NCBI GenBank assembly: GCA_027924585.1
Contig: BSBM01000068.1
Location: 13,668,501 to 13,732,500 of the forward strand
Reading direction: 5' to 3'
Origin: Larix kaempferi
Lineage: Eukaryota > Streptophyta > Pinopsida > Pinales > Pinaceae
Length of the DNA: 64,000 bases
Shown piece by piece: positions 34,377-46,649 of this stretch. The position numbers and the translations under genes are program-made. How positions within the stretch are numbered: position 1 is the first letter of the stretch; the number at the start of each line of letters is the position of its first letter. The notes below the pieces were generated by a model that was given only the letters and a program-made list of their open reading frames with translations, did not search any database and was not told the origin of the DNA.

Positions 34377-34985
34377 TTGTGTTCATCCTCATCATCATCG
34401 TCACCATCATCATCCTCATCATCATCATCATCATCTTCATCGTCATCATCATATTTGTCATCATCATATTTGTCATCATCATCATCATCAACATCATCAT
34501 CATCATCATCATCAACAACATCTTCGTCATCATCTTCATCATCAACATCATCATCTTCATCATCATCATCATATTCTTCATTATCATCATTGATAATGAT
34601 GATGATGATGAAGATGATGGATGATGATGAAGATGAGTATGAAGATGAAGATGATGATGCTGATGATGACGAATATGATCATCATCCTCCTCCTCCTCCT
34701 CATCATGATCATCATCATAATCATCTTCGTCATCATCAACATCCTCATCCTCATCCTCATCCTCATCATCCTCATCATCCTCATCATCCTCGCCATCATC
34801 ATCATCTCCATCATCATCATCTCCATCATCATCATCATCGTTATCACCCACTTCCTCATCATCATCCTCATACTCCTCCTCCTCCTCCTCATCATCTTGG
34901 TCATCATCTTCATCATCATCTTCATCATCATCTTCATCATCAAAATCATCATCATCATCATTATCATCATCATCAAGAAGGGGGA
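34377..34985. repeat. (ATC)n microsatellite, 0.6 kb, with strand switch
   Basis: Trinucleotide repeats of CAT/ATC with CTC, TCG and TTC variants. At 34592-34680 the motif flips to GAT/ATG, centred on a palindrome CATTATCA-TCAT-TGATAATG (34579-34598), then flips back. The long poly-Ser, poly-Met and poly-Asp ORFs on both strands are artefacts of the repeat. Confidence 0.95.
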
Positions 34986-36474
34986 ATCAAAGTCTGACCT
35001 AGAGTGACCCCTTTTAATCATTCCTAGAGTTATGTTGTTGATGAACCAAAATTAAGAACACCAACTAACTATGGGACAAATCAAAAGGTTGGATCCCAAG
35101 ACAAAACCTAGTAAGTAGGAGGGTTCCCCAAAGGGTCTAGTAGATTCAAACTAATGATTAAAGTTATAATATTGAAGAGGAGGAAATATCAAACCCTGCT
35201 TAAGCACTAGACATCACAAGAAATTCATGGATATAGGGTAAGGTAAAGTGACTCGATAGATATTTATCTAGCACATAACAATCTTTGTATGAAGAGAGAA
35301 AAATATCAATGTTAATAATGGGTAGGTCATGTATACAAAGGAAATGGAAGTAGGAAACACACTAGTACCTCTAAGTAGGTAGGTGTATGTGAATACTAAT
35401 AAATGCATACCCTACAATCACTCTTATGCCTATGTTTTCATCCATTCAATAGGATTTTTGTATGGATGCATATGTGCTTGAGCTATGGTTTGGTCTGATT
35501 TTACTAAATAGCGCATACACACTATTAGTGTGTACGCACTATTTATGCGTACGCGCATTTAAAATAACGCGCACGCACCATTTAAATTTTTAAGTTTTGG
35601 CAGGTAATTCCTTTCCCACCAACGTGGTGGATGACTTGGTCGCTATGGTTTTAGGTTCGGGTTGCCAAACCAAGTGGGGGACTGTGTTATAACAAAATAC
35701 ATCTTATTCTATAACTTCTTCTGTTTCGAGCATGATTCTGCGTATGCTACACTAGTCCATTGCTAATGAAATTGCACACACTTGTAGAACTATGTGTGCA
35801 GATTCCGAATATGTAATTTTTTATTAAATCTATTATTTTTTTCTATTTTTTAATTAATTTCAATTGCACTAACGTCAATCTTACCCAAAAAGTAGGTTAT
35901 TTCTTCCGTCTATAACTTTTGATTGGCTCACCTATTTTGAAAACGGAAAAGAACCCACATAAGTACACACAAATACCTACATCCTAAAAAAAAAATTTCA
36001 TTGATTATGTTAAGACAATGATGTTGTGGATTAGCGCTCGACCTAGTCATTCTAGGGCTTGGATGACTTCCTTAATTAAAAAAAAATTAAAATTAAAATA
36101 AATAAATATGGAAAAATAGTGTTGCACTAGAACGACCTATTATCTACGACTCTATATAATTTTTTTCACAAAATTCCACCATTTGCATACTGAAACAGGG
36201 AACTAACGCAAACATATTCATTATGTTTTCTTAAAAAAATAACATACCAACCTTAGGAGAACCCCATTTTCTAGGAGCTATACTTAATTTCCATAAATAA
36301 TATTTATATATTCTGGAAGGTAATCCGATTTTCTACGTTTCATCTTCTTGCGCCATATTCCAAAAAGTTGTGTAGGTAGCTCAAATATTGATTTTTGACG
36401 TTCAAATTTCTGTTTTTCCAGGAGTCCATTGTGACTAACGCATCATGAGTGGCAAGCATTAGCTTGCACCAACC
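34986..36474. other. intergenic region with a hairpin cluster
   Basis: No gene supported. At 35516-35558 lie TACACACT-ATT-AGTGTGTA and ATGCG-TACG-CGCAT, in a CpG-containing island of GCGCA words in otherwise AT-rich DNA. The sequence at 34990-35700 reads like TE internal sequence but has no recognisable domain. Confidence 0.4.
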
Positions 36475-38476
36475 CTAATATGATAAATTACAATTTCAGC
36501 AATTAATCGCAACAATAAAATTCTAATTTTGACAATACAAATTAGCAATTTGAACAAGTATATGATTGAGGATAATTGGTCGATTGCAATTTTAGCTATC
36601 AAGAATTACAATTTCATCGATTGAAGACTAATTAAAATTGCAATTTTAACTATTGGAAAATGCAATTTGGGAATTTTTATAATTACAAATTTGAGAATTT
36701 CAACAAGTACAATTGAGGAGAATTCACATTTTGTAAAAGAAAAGTGAACGATCATGAATTGCAATTCCAAGAACTGAAAAATTAAAGATATTGCAATTGC
36801 AAGAATTGAAAAATTAAAGATATTGCAATTTTTATTATAGTTCCAAGATTTTTTTTGTAAGGTTTGAAATTCTATTAAACTTTAGAGATAATATACAAGG
36901 TTGAAGAGAATCATGGGTCGACCTCTGCTTTCCTCGGATTGTTTTTGGAGTGAACCCTGATCATGGGAAGGTCCTGAAGATGGAAGGAAAAATAATGGAG
37001 TCGTTAAAATGTTGGGGAGAGCTCCAACATCATTTGGTCAAAGAAACATAGTTCGAAAGCCCCATAGAGGAAAGTTCCATAATAGAACTGACCATACCAT
37101 TTGTGCATGTATTCATGTTCAAAACCATCATCATTAGACGAGCATCATCAATTCTGTGAAGGGATGGAGTTCCATCACCATGAATTCCTAGGTGATGGAA
37201 TAACAACTGACCAGAAAGCCGAACAAAAATTTGCTAGTTCGCTCGCGCGAAATTGACTTGCCAATTCAAAACATGATACATAAAGATAACATCGTACTCC
37301 ACTACTGCAATGAGAGGACACCTTCCATCACACATGGCATGCCTCCACCTGTGCCTTGTGTTTCATTCATAGTCATGCCATGGGGTGGGGAATGGGACAC
37401 ACCCTCCGTGGGGAATTGCAATTCCAAGAATTGAAAAATTAAAGATATTGCAATTTTCACTGCAATTCCAAGAATTGAAAAATTAAAGACATTGCAATTT
37501 TTACTCAAAATTCTAAGAATTGAAAAATTAAAGATATTGCAATTCCAAGATTAAGAAATTAAATATATTGCATTTTTTTTATGAAAAATTGTAAAGATAT
37601 TTGTATATCGCAATTTTAGAAATGTTGTGTTCAAGTTGTAATTTCAAGGGAAATACAATTTTGACCCTTCATAAATTCAAGAATAAAAGGATTGAGGAAA
37701 ATGCAATTTAGCCAACTACAAATTTGAAATTTCAACTACTTATACAAATGACCAACATGTTGCAATTTTTTTAATGAAAATTGCAATTTCAACAATTGTT
37801 TGATTGTAAATCCAGTGACTAAGAATTGTAGTTTCAACAATTGGAGAGTTATAGAAATTGCAATTCTAGCATCCAAAAATTGCAGTTTCGGTATTTGCAT
37901 ATTGCAATTGAAATTACAATCTTGGCAGTTCCAAAGTAAACAATAAAAAATGTTGAGTAGCAATTGCAATTTTAACAACTACAAATTCACAGTTTCAACA
38001 AGTATCCTAAAGAATAAATTCATATTTTTTTTATGAAATTTGCAATTTCATCAACAAAGAATTGCAATTTCAACATTTAAAGAATTATAAAAATTGCAAT
38101 TTTAGCATCAAGAGATTACAATTTCAACAATTAATTGATTGCAATATCATGAATTCAAGAGTTGCAATTTCAACAATTGAAGAATTATAAAAATTGGAAC
38201 TTTACAATTTCAACAACTAATTGATTGTCAATTCACTAATGGCATATTTACAATTTCAAGTCAAGGGAATTGCAATTTTGAAAATTAGTATTCATAAATG
38301 CAAGAATAAATTTGTAGTTTCAACAACTACAAATTCACAATTTCAACAGTAGATGATTGAGCAATAGTTGGTTGATTACAATTTTAACGATCAAGATATG
38401 TTTTTTTAAGAAATTGCAATTTTAACTTTAGGAAAATGCAATTCTGGCATTTTGATAATTACAAACTTGAGAATTT
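36475..38476. repeat. AT-rich motif array II, left part
   Basis: Same GCAATTTCAACA / GCAATTCCAAGAATTG family as at 17750-19740. Short regular tandem units occur at 36770-36835 and 37415-37545 (AATTGAAAAATTAAAGATAT). A non-repetitive, less AT-rich insert with no recognisable family lies at about 36900-37415. The array continues at 45344 after the copia B insertion. Confidence 0.75.
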
Positions 38477-39080
38477 TGTTAAGATTTAATATGTTAAGAC
38501 ATAAAATAGCAGCATTACATTCCATTTCACAATAATAGCATATACAGGATCACTGAAGAAACAACAAGCACAACATAAACAAAAGAGACACAGATTTATC
38601 CTGGGAAACCCTCATGGGGTAGAAAACCCAGCAAAGCTTCCTCAATATAGATGACTAGCAATATACAAAGATGCAAAACAAAGACATGATCTCCTCCTCC
38701 ACCATAGCAGACCTCTCCTCCACAAGTGCGCTACTCTCAGGTGAGTGTGTGTGTGTTAAATGAGGAATACACCTCCTCTATTTATACACTACTCCGACTT
38801 GTCTTTTACACAAATCATGTAGGCTCGTATTTAACCATTGGGTTAAATACCCCATTACAACTGACTGGGTCGACCCCTCTAAGGTGGTCTAATAACCCTT
38901 TGACCCACATAACACATACAGGGCCGACCCCCACTAGGGAAGTCTAATAACCCAAGTTACCACATTCCGACGGAGGAATAAACATCTCCGGATATACAAT
39001 AAGATCTTCACAGAGAATGAATCATCTCCGGAATAATAAATTACAAATATAATATTCTTTGAAGTTACAATATCTCAACA
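38477..39080 (-). repeat. copia B 3' LTR (604 bp)
   Basis: In element orientation it begins TGTTGAGATATTGTAACTTC at 39080 and ends CTTAACA at 38477. It shares GGGTTATTAGAC, GGTCGGCC and TATA-hairpin blocks with the LTRs of A and C, so the three are one lineage, but it is clearly a different family. TATA (GTATAAATA) is at 38780-38788. The hairpin GAGGA-ATACACC-TCCTC is at 38762-38778, extended by AAAT/ATTT. Confidence 0.9.
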
Positions 39081-39095
39081 CTCCCCCTTAACGAG
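39081..39095 (-). other. copia B polypurine tract
   Basis: In element orientation CTCGTTAAGGGGGAG directly precedes the 3' LTR, the counterpart of AGTTAAGAGGGAG in elements A and C. Confidence 0.85.
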
Positions 39096-39289
39096 AAGGA
39101 TATTATAACAGCATCTGCATGAGCAAGGAGTCATCAACGTCATAAATGATACATCTATAAATCATTGGAAGCTTTCTCAACATAATCAGTAACTCAAGCA
39201 GTTATTGGAACATCTTCAATACTAGAACATCAACATCTTCAGTACTGAGTCTTTATCTTCTGCAGCACTTGAACAACTACAACAATATC

Positions 39290-39960
39290 ATCATATGGAT
39301 CCTCACGATCATCATCATCGTCATCACACGATCATCAGCATCTTCATCATCATCGTCATCACACGATCATCAGCATCGTCATCACACGATCATCAGCATC
39401 GTCATCATCATCGTCATCACACGATCATCATCATCGTCATCATCATCGTCATCACACGATCATCAGCATCGTCATCATCATCGTCATCATCATTGTCATC
39501 ACACGATCATCAGCATCGTCATCACACGATCATCAGCATTGTCATCATACGATCATCACAATCAGCAGCATCGTCATCTAGATCATCACGATCAACAACA
39601 TCGTCATCTAGATCATCACGATCAACATCATCGTCATCTAGATCATCACGATCAGCAACATTGTCAATACAAGTATCCATACTAATACAAGTATACACAT
39701 CATCAATACAAGTATCCACACTAATACAAGTATATCATCAATACAAGTATCCACACCAATACAAGTATACACATCATCAATACAAGTATCCACACCAATA
39801 CAAGTATACAGATCATCAATACAAGTATCCATACCAATACAAGTATATCATCAATACAAGTATCCACACCAATAGAAGTATACACATCATCAATACAAGT
39901 ATCCACACCAATACAAGTATACAGATCATCAATACAAGTATCCACACCAATACAAGTATC
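39290..39960 (-). repeat. copia B 3' module: two minisatellites
   Basis: 39290-39655 is a minisatellite of CATCATCGTCATCACACGAT and ATCATCACGATCAACA units. 39655-39960 is a run of AATACAAGTATCCACACC / AATACAAGTATACA units. On the minus strand the latter gives GTATT-GGTGTG-GATAC inverted repeats (one G.T pair). No protein. Confidence 0.85.
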
Positions 39961-40079
39961 CTCAATAACAGCATACTCTGCAAACCACATGATTCATTTA
40001 AGACACCATAACATGTATAGGGACGATACAGTCCACTCGTCAACTTAGACAAAATCTAAGGACCACTTTCTTGGAGACA

Positions 40080-40840
40080 TATGTCTACGGATCAATTCAG
40101 GGACCGAAGTCCAGGGATGATACAATCCCCTCTCGTCCACTAGGGACCACTTCTTGGAGACATCTGTCTACGGGTCAATTCAGGGACCGAAGTCCGGGGA
40201 TGATACAATCCCCATCACGTACATTTTGAACTAGTGGTTCCGGGATGATGCAATCCCCATCACGTACATTTTGAACTAATGGTTCCGGGATTATGAAATC
40301 CCCATCACGTACATTTTGAACTAGTGGTTCCGGGATGATGAAATCCCCATCACGTACATTTTGAACTAGTGGTTCCTGGATGATGCAATCCCCATCACAT
40401 ACATTTTGAACTAGTGGTTCCGGGATGATGCAATCCCCATCACATACATTTTGAACTAGTGGTTCCGGGATGATGCAATCCCCATTAGTCCACTAAGGAA
40501 TTCATTCACGGAGACCATACGTCTACGGATCAATTCAAGGGACTGAAGTCCGGGGATGATACAATCCCCACCTATCCACTAAGGACTTCATTCTCGGAGA
40601 CCATACGTCTACGGATCAATTCAAGGGACCGAAGTCTGGGGATGATACAATCCCCACCTGTCCACTAAGGACTTCATTCTCGGAGACCATACGTCTACGG
40701 ATCAATTCAAGGGACCGAAGTCCGGGGATGATACAATCCCTACCTGTCCACTAAGGACTTCATTCTTGGAGACCATACGTCTACGGATCAATTCAAGGGA
40801 CCGAAGTCCGAGGATGATACAATCCCTACCTGTATCCTTA
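40080..40840 (-). repeat. copia B 3' module: hairpin-bearing 46-bp and 86-bp tandem units
   Basis: 46-bp units (CACGTACATTTTGAACTAG ... GGGATGATGCAATCCC) repeat about six times at 40211-40490. 86-bp units repeat about four to five times at 40490-40830, with an early relative at 40080-40210. Each 86-bp unit holds three adjacent inverted repeats: AGAC-CATAC-GTCT (40512-40524), GGAC-CGAA-GTCC (as at 40184-40195) and GGGGAT-GATACA-ATCCCC (as at 40196-40213). The early unit has AGACA-TC-TGTCT (40158-40169) in place of the first. Confidence 0.85.
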
Positions 40841-40844
40841 TCCA

Positions 40845-41175
40845 TACATATATCATCAAAACATGTATCCTCATCGATACATCGACAAAACATGTATCCT
40901 CATCGATACATCAACAAAACATGTATCCTCATCGATACATCAACATTTATCCTCATCGATACATCAACAAAACATGTATCCTCATTGATACATCGACAAA
41001 ACATGTATCCTCATCGATACATCAACAAAACATGTATCCTCATTGATACATCGACAAAACATGTATCCTCATTGATACATCGACAAAACATGTATCCTCA
41101 TCGATACATCAACAAAACATGTATCCTCATTGATACATCGACAAAACATGTATCCTCATCGATACATCAATCATC
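40845..41175 (-). repeat. copia B 3' module: 28-bp hairpin tandem repeat
   Basis: About eleven copies of ATGTATCCTCATCGATACAT plus CAACAAAAC. On the minus strand each is ATGTATC-GATGAG-GATACAT, a 7-bp-arm inverted repeat with a 6-nt spacer. Some units have TCATTG in place of TCATCG, changing only the spacer. Confidence 0.9.
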
Positions 41176-41359
41176 AAAGTAAAAGCAAGTAAAAAATATT
41201 CTAAGTATAAGAGTCCTAAGTCTAAATGATCTAAGTATCCAAGTGTAGTAAACAAGTATCCACATCATCGACCTTGCTGTCGATGAGGCAATCTCATCAT
41301 CAGTGACCACATCACTCCCCCTTTCGAGGAGGGTCCTTCCAAGCTTGTCTCGGAGATAC

Positions 41360-42440
41360 TCAAACTTTTCTTGAGGTAGAGGTTTGGTTAGTATGTTGGT
41401 AACTTGTTCACTTGAGGTAGAGGTTTGGTTAGTACTTCGGTAACCTGTTACAGATTCAAACTTTATAGTTCCTTCTGCATCATATCTTATTAGATCCCTA
41501 TGTTCTTTGACTTATCATGGAACACTGGATTCTTTGTCATCTTCATACAACTCTATTTGTCACATAGGATCACAGTTGGTTCTATCTCTAAGTCAAACAA
41601 TCCTGAAGCCAAACTTCTTCACAACTAGCAGAGCAAGCAACCATATATTCCGCTTGTGCTAAGAGCCACACTAGATTGTTTCCTGCTAAACCACGAGATC
41701 ATGGCTGATCCCAGACAATAACATCATCTCGATGTGTTCTTCCTGTCTGATACACTTTCTTCCCAATCAACATCTGAGTAGCCATCTGAAGTCATGATAT
41801 CCAAGATAGCATAGATCAAAGTCTATCATATCCTTTAGGTGCCTCATCACATGCTTAACAACTATCAGGTGAACAAATCTAGTTTCCACTAGATACTGAC
41901 TCAAGGTGTTCACAGCAAAGCATATATCTAACCTAGTATATGTTAGATACATCAATGACCCAATAATTTGACTGTATAGAGTTATATCCACTAACTCTGA
42001 TGAGTCATCCCCTAACAGCTTCAGGTTGGAATCCATAAGAGTGGCCATTCCAACACCTCAAGTCCTTTTAATATTTCTCGGCATACTTTCCCTGGTTGAG
42101 AAAGATTCCTTCTGATCCTTGCCATACTTCCAGACCTAGGAAGTAATGCATCAATATGAGATCTTTCATTTTCATTTCTGCAGCCATCTATATGTTCCAT
42201 CTCTCGTCAGATGGGTCTACTGATATAAGCCTCAACATCATTCGAACTTTGTGGTGAGTTCCTTCTTGCATCCAGTTCATCTGTGTATGGAAACCATATT
42301 CAACCTTGTAGCAAAGGTTGTGATCCACATCACCCATGATGATCATTAAGCTCATCAATTGACTATCGATCCTGGGTACCCATACAGAACCTAATTCACA
42401 CTTCTTCTTTAATTATACCATTAAGAGAATGGTCTTATCT
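41360..42440 (-). pseudogene. copia B RT-RNase H relic
   Basis: Minus-strand pieces [61 protein letters not shown] and VMRHLKDMIDFDL are the end of copia RT. CSASCEEVW- and NPVFHDKSKNI-like pieces are RNase H. The YVDD box is lost. Heavily mutated, far more than element C. On copia gene order, gag, protease and integrase should lie at higher coordinates but are absent. Confidence 0.8.
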
Positions 42441-45086
42441 AGCCACTTGGAGCAAACATCCCGTCATGATTCTCTTCTTCTTTCTAAGAGAATCTTCTAG
42501 CCACAAGCCTTCTATATTTTGTTTGATTTGTAAATCTTCTTGTTGAACATCCATCACTTGTTCGGTGTTCATCATTCTTCATGATCTTTCCTACAAAACA
42601 AAATTAGTACATGATTAGTAATACTTCATAATCATGAAACCATGTTGACATGATAACCTATTATGCATACAGATATCATTTACATAGTTATGCAACTATC
42701 TTGACCAATACTTTGGCACAACACTTTTCCATATCATGTATGTAGATAGTGGCTATCTAGATGCCTTCCATCTCTACCAGAACATACTATCGAGAGTGTG
42801 CACAACTCTCAGCATGTCAGCAAAGAGGTTTCATTCTAGACAAGCAACAATGGAATGTTTGTCCAACTTACCAATCATATGCATATTAGTAGTATATTGT
42901 TCAATGCTCTATGAATGTTTACACTCAGCATGATATATTCTAGGAATACAAATATGCATTCAAGCAATATCATTTACTATTTCAAATAACAACTCAAATA
43001 CTTATCTTTTATGTTTGTGTGGTTGCCTCCCGCTTGATATTCTATATGTCTTTTGAACTTCTATTCATTCTGTACCACTGTGCATGCTCAAGTGTGCACT
43101 AGTGTCATCCTCATGATCTCATACACAAACATACATTCATTACTATATTCTCAATATTATCAAAACATTCTAATTCTAAATAATCTTGAATATGTATAGT
43201 CATGATCATTAGTATTCAGGGTTTCAAGGAAGTCTTCTTTTACTCATGCATGTTCTTGTTTGATCATAGTACTCTTCTGGTTAATTAAATCATCAAGATA
43301 AGAGACATAATATGCATAAACCATTGATTACTAACTTTATGAATAAGCGTAACCAATCGTACCAAGTATACTTATATAAGGGATCCTAACACAAGGTAAG
43401 ATTCTAACTTGACATAGGAAAACATACCTGGATTAGTATACCTGCTTAGTTATGTACAACATACCTAAACAATCTCTTCAATGATTTAAAGATCCTGAGC
43501 TAGAACCTGCATGTCTCATAGGTTAAGCATAATATAAAAAATTCATACATACCTCGTAAGTAGAACAAAGATTATGGATGAGTCTTTGTCTTCATGTTGT
43601 TATGGTCATGGAACTTGATTTGTCTTTCGTGATGTACCTGAACCTTGTTAGCAGACAACATCAACCTCATACAACACCATAATGCATTAGTACAATCATA
43701 TAGCCGTAATCAATGAATGTCTTCGATCATTCACATGCATTCATACTGTTACTAGGGTGATAAGACAATTCTAACATTAATCAAGATTGTACTAATGACT
43801 AATATGAAGACAAACACATTATGAACTTACTCAGGAATCAGATTTCAAGACATACCTGAACCTCCTTAAGTCATATCAATCAAGACTTCTTGTAGTCTTC
43901 TTATGTAAGGCCTTAGCTTCAACTCCCCCTGAAACTTGATCTGGAGCTTGATTAGGGTTTGCTAGAGAAACCCTAAAAATTCAATCTTTGACTTTCACAT
44001 TTTTGAATGGATGGAAGGATGTGTCTTGCTGAGCTGATCAAACTAGCATACTTCAATTTTGAAATCTCCAAAATTTGACCCCTCAAGATTGCCTTCGAAA
44101 CTTCTGGATCTTCTGTACAGGATCCTGAACTAGGGTTTGATGAAGCCCACCCTTCTTCCCAATCAAAAGGTTCGATCCAAGGCTCTAAACTCTTATTTTT
44201 TTGAGGAGCTTCCAGCAGTGGTCACAGACTTAAAAAATTTCAACTTTTGTTGAAGCCCTAATTTTCCATCTTTCCGATCAAAATCCCGAACTGGGGTTTG
44301 ATCAAGCCCGGTCTTCTACCCAACCAAAAAAATCGATCTTGGTCCCTAAATTTAAATTTTCCTGAGTAGCATTCAGCCGTGGACTCCGATTCTAAACATT
44401 CTAACTTTCTTCAAAACCCTAAATTCCGAAAGCCATGAATGAAGGTGCTCCAAAAATAATTCTGTTTTCACAGAAATATGTACCTGATTGTTTTTGCTGT
44501 AACTCCGAAATTTTCACTCCAAAGGGTTTGAAAACATTTTTTGTGGTAGCCTTCCCTGTCATCTTTCCATCCCGATAGGTCTGACCTCAATTGGATTTTC
44601 TGAGAGAGAGTTAGGCCAAGTGTCGCAACGTGACCTGTTTATGGGATAAAACAGGAGAGAGAACTTGTACGGCATTCCACGTGTCACTGGTTCAGCTTCG
44701 GCCTCTGAAAACGTTTCTTGAGATAGTACAGTCTATTTACTACCTGTCAATTTTTACGAAAATTCATTTGGAGCTTCCTAGCCCAAGTTATGACCTTTTT
44801 TCCTAGGTCCCCTGATGTTGACTGAGATCTGGAAGAGGCAGAAACCCTAACTTGTACTGATCATAACTTACAAAGTACAATGAATCTGAGGGTGACCTTT
44901 GGATACAAGGTACCTGGGGATGTAATATACGACCTGTAAAGGTTTCAGATCCTGAACCTTCGTCAAAATGTATTTATAGCGAAATTTCCACGATGACTGG
45001 TTTTTTGCTATATAAAACCCTAACCTTCAAATTGTCGCAAGAGAAGCAAGTGTCGTAAGTGCCATACATTGCCTTCCTTCAGGTTA
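42441..45086 (-). other. copia B non-coding leader
   Basis: 2.6 kb without ORFs, collinear in blocks with 47730-50500 of element C. Examples on the element strand: the CCTAGGAAAAAAGGTCA block, the repeated AAACCCTAGTT...GATTTTGA units (44070-44450) and the TATGTTTGTCTTCATATTA-like block. Conservation between two different families argues that this leader is ancestral. Confidence 0.7.
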
Positions 45087-45098
45087 GCTCTGATACCA
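45087..45098 (-). other. copia B primer-binding site
   Basis: In element orientation TGGTATCAGAGC directly follows the 5' LTR end TTAACA. tRNA-iMet type, identical to those of element C and the gypsy element. Confidence 0.95.
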
Positions 45099-45343
45099 TG
45101 TTAAGATTTAATATGCTAAGACAAAAAATAGCAGCATTACATTCCATTTCACAATAATAGCATATACAGGATCACTGAAGAAACAACAAGCATAGCATAA
45201 ACAGTCTAATAACCCAAGTTACCACATTCCGATGGAGGAATAAACATCTCCGGATATACAATAAGATCTTCACGGAGGAATGAATCATCTCCGGAATAAT
45301 AAAGTACAAATATAATATTCTTTGAAGTTACAATATCTCAACA
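45099..45343 (-). repeat. copia B 5' LTR with internal deletion (245 bp)
   Basis: Both LTR ends are present. Relative to 38477-39080, the segment between CATAAACA and TCTAATAACCC is missing, including the TATA box and its hairpin. The provirus therefore has no intact promoter. Confidence 0.9.
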
Positions 45344-46640
45344 AATTTCAAGAAGTATATCATTGAGAAGAGATTCACAATTTTTGAAAGAAAAGTGCAA
45401 TTTCAACAATTGATTTACTACAATTCCAATAATCGGAAATGTATAGAAGTTTCAATTTCTTATGAGAAACTGTAATCTGATCATCAAGAAATTGCAATTT
45501 CAATAATTAATTGCAACAATAAAATTTCAATTTCGACATTACAAATTAGCAATTTGAACAAGTATATGACTAAGGAGACTGCAATTTCAATGATCAAGAA
45601 TTACAATTTGAACTATTGAATAATTATTAAAATTTCAATTTCAAATAGGGAAAATGCAATTTGGGCATTTTGATAATTACAAACTTGAGAATTTCAACGA
45701 TCATGAATTGCAATTCCAAGAATTGAAAAATTTAAGATATTGCAATTTTTATGAGAAAATGTAATCTACCATCGAAAAATTGCAATTTCAACAATTAAAT
45801 GATTGCAATTTTCATAATTGTATATTGCAATTTGGACAATTACAGATTCAACATTAAACAAATTGAAGAGAAATTACAAGTTTGGTAAATACAAATCGCA
45901 ATTTTAAGAAGTATGATTGAGGGAGATTCACATTTTAAAGAGAAAATTCAATTTAAACAATTAATTGACTGCTATCAGTTTCAACAAATTCAAAAATTGT
46001 AAAAAATATCCAACTTGATCAAAAATTTCAATTTCGCCAATGTCAACAATTCCATTATACAAGAGCATAAAAATTAATTGACTTAATTTTTAAGAATAAA
46101 AATTAAAATAGAACACTCATTTTGTGTGGGTTGTAGTGGTATGAATGCCACATGACCTCAAATAGAGAAGATCGTTTAAACATATCTTACACTTTGTAAA
46201 TTACAACAAAAATCCATTAAGAGCACATTAACGATTGACTAGAAATTGCAATTTAAAGAATTGATTGACTAGTAGTTTCAACAATCATAAACCACAATTT
46301 TAGGATGATAGAGATTTCAATTTTAACATGGAGAAAATAAAATTACAACATTTTTTATAATTTTGAGAATCGTATATTGCATTTTAATGAATTAGAAAGT
46401 ATAATTTTAGCAATAATAAATTGCAATTTCATCAACTACAAATTCACAATTGTCAATAATAAAGTGATTTAGCCTTTTAGGAGAAATTCACAGTTTTAAA
46501 GGAAAAGTGACATTTCAATCTTTGATTGATTGCTATTTCATGGTGCTTAGGCATGCAAAGATATGTTTAAGGCCCGAGGTTGTTATGATAGAAATTGCAA
46601 TTTCAACAAATGTTTGATTGATTGTTATTTCATAGTGCTT
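45344..46640. repeat. AT-rich motif array II, right part
   Basis: Continuation of 36475-38476 with AATTGCAATTTCAACAATT motifs, decaying toward the right and grading into a LINE 3' end. Confidence 0.7.
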
Positions 46641-46649
46641 GGGCATCAA

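Larger units (their letters stand above)
38477..45343 (-). mobile_element. Ty1-copia element B, minus strand, degraded
   Basis: Boundaries are set by LTR ends TG/CA, PBS (45087-45098), PPT (39081-39095) and a perfect 5-bp TSD AATTT (38472-38476 and 45344-45348). The LTRs are unequal: 604 bp on the left and 245 bp on the right, where about 360 bp of U3/R is deleted. The internal region holds a tandem-repeat/hairpin 3' module, a short RT-RNase H relic and a 2.6 kb non-coding leader homologous to that of element C. There is no gag, protease or integrase. It is inserted in the AT-rich array. Confidence 0.9.

Noticed and set aside
34377-35021. Poly-Ser, poly-Ile, poly-Met and poly-Asp/Glu ORFs up to 206 codons
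   Set aside because: They are the trinucleotide repeat read in all frames and both strands.
39269-40052. 238-codon and other ORFs rich in H, S, Y and K
   Set aside because: Read-through of minisatellites in copia B.
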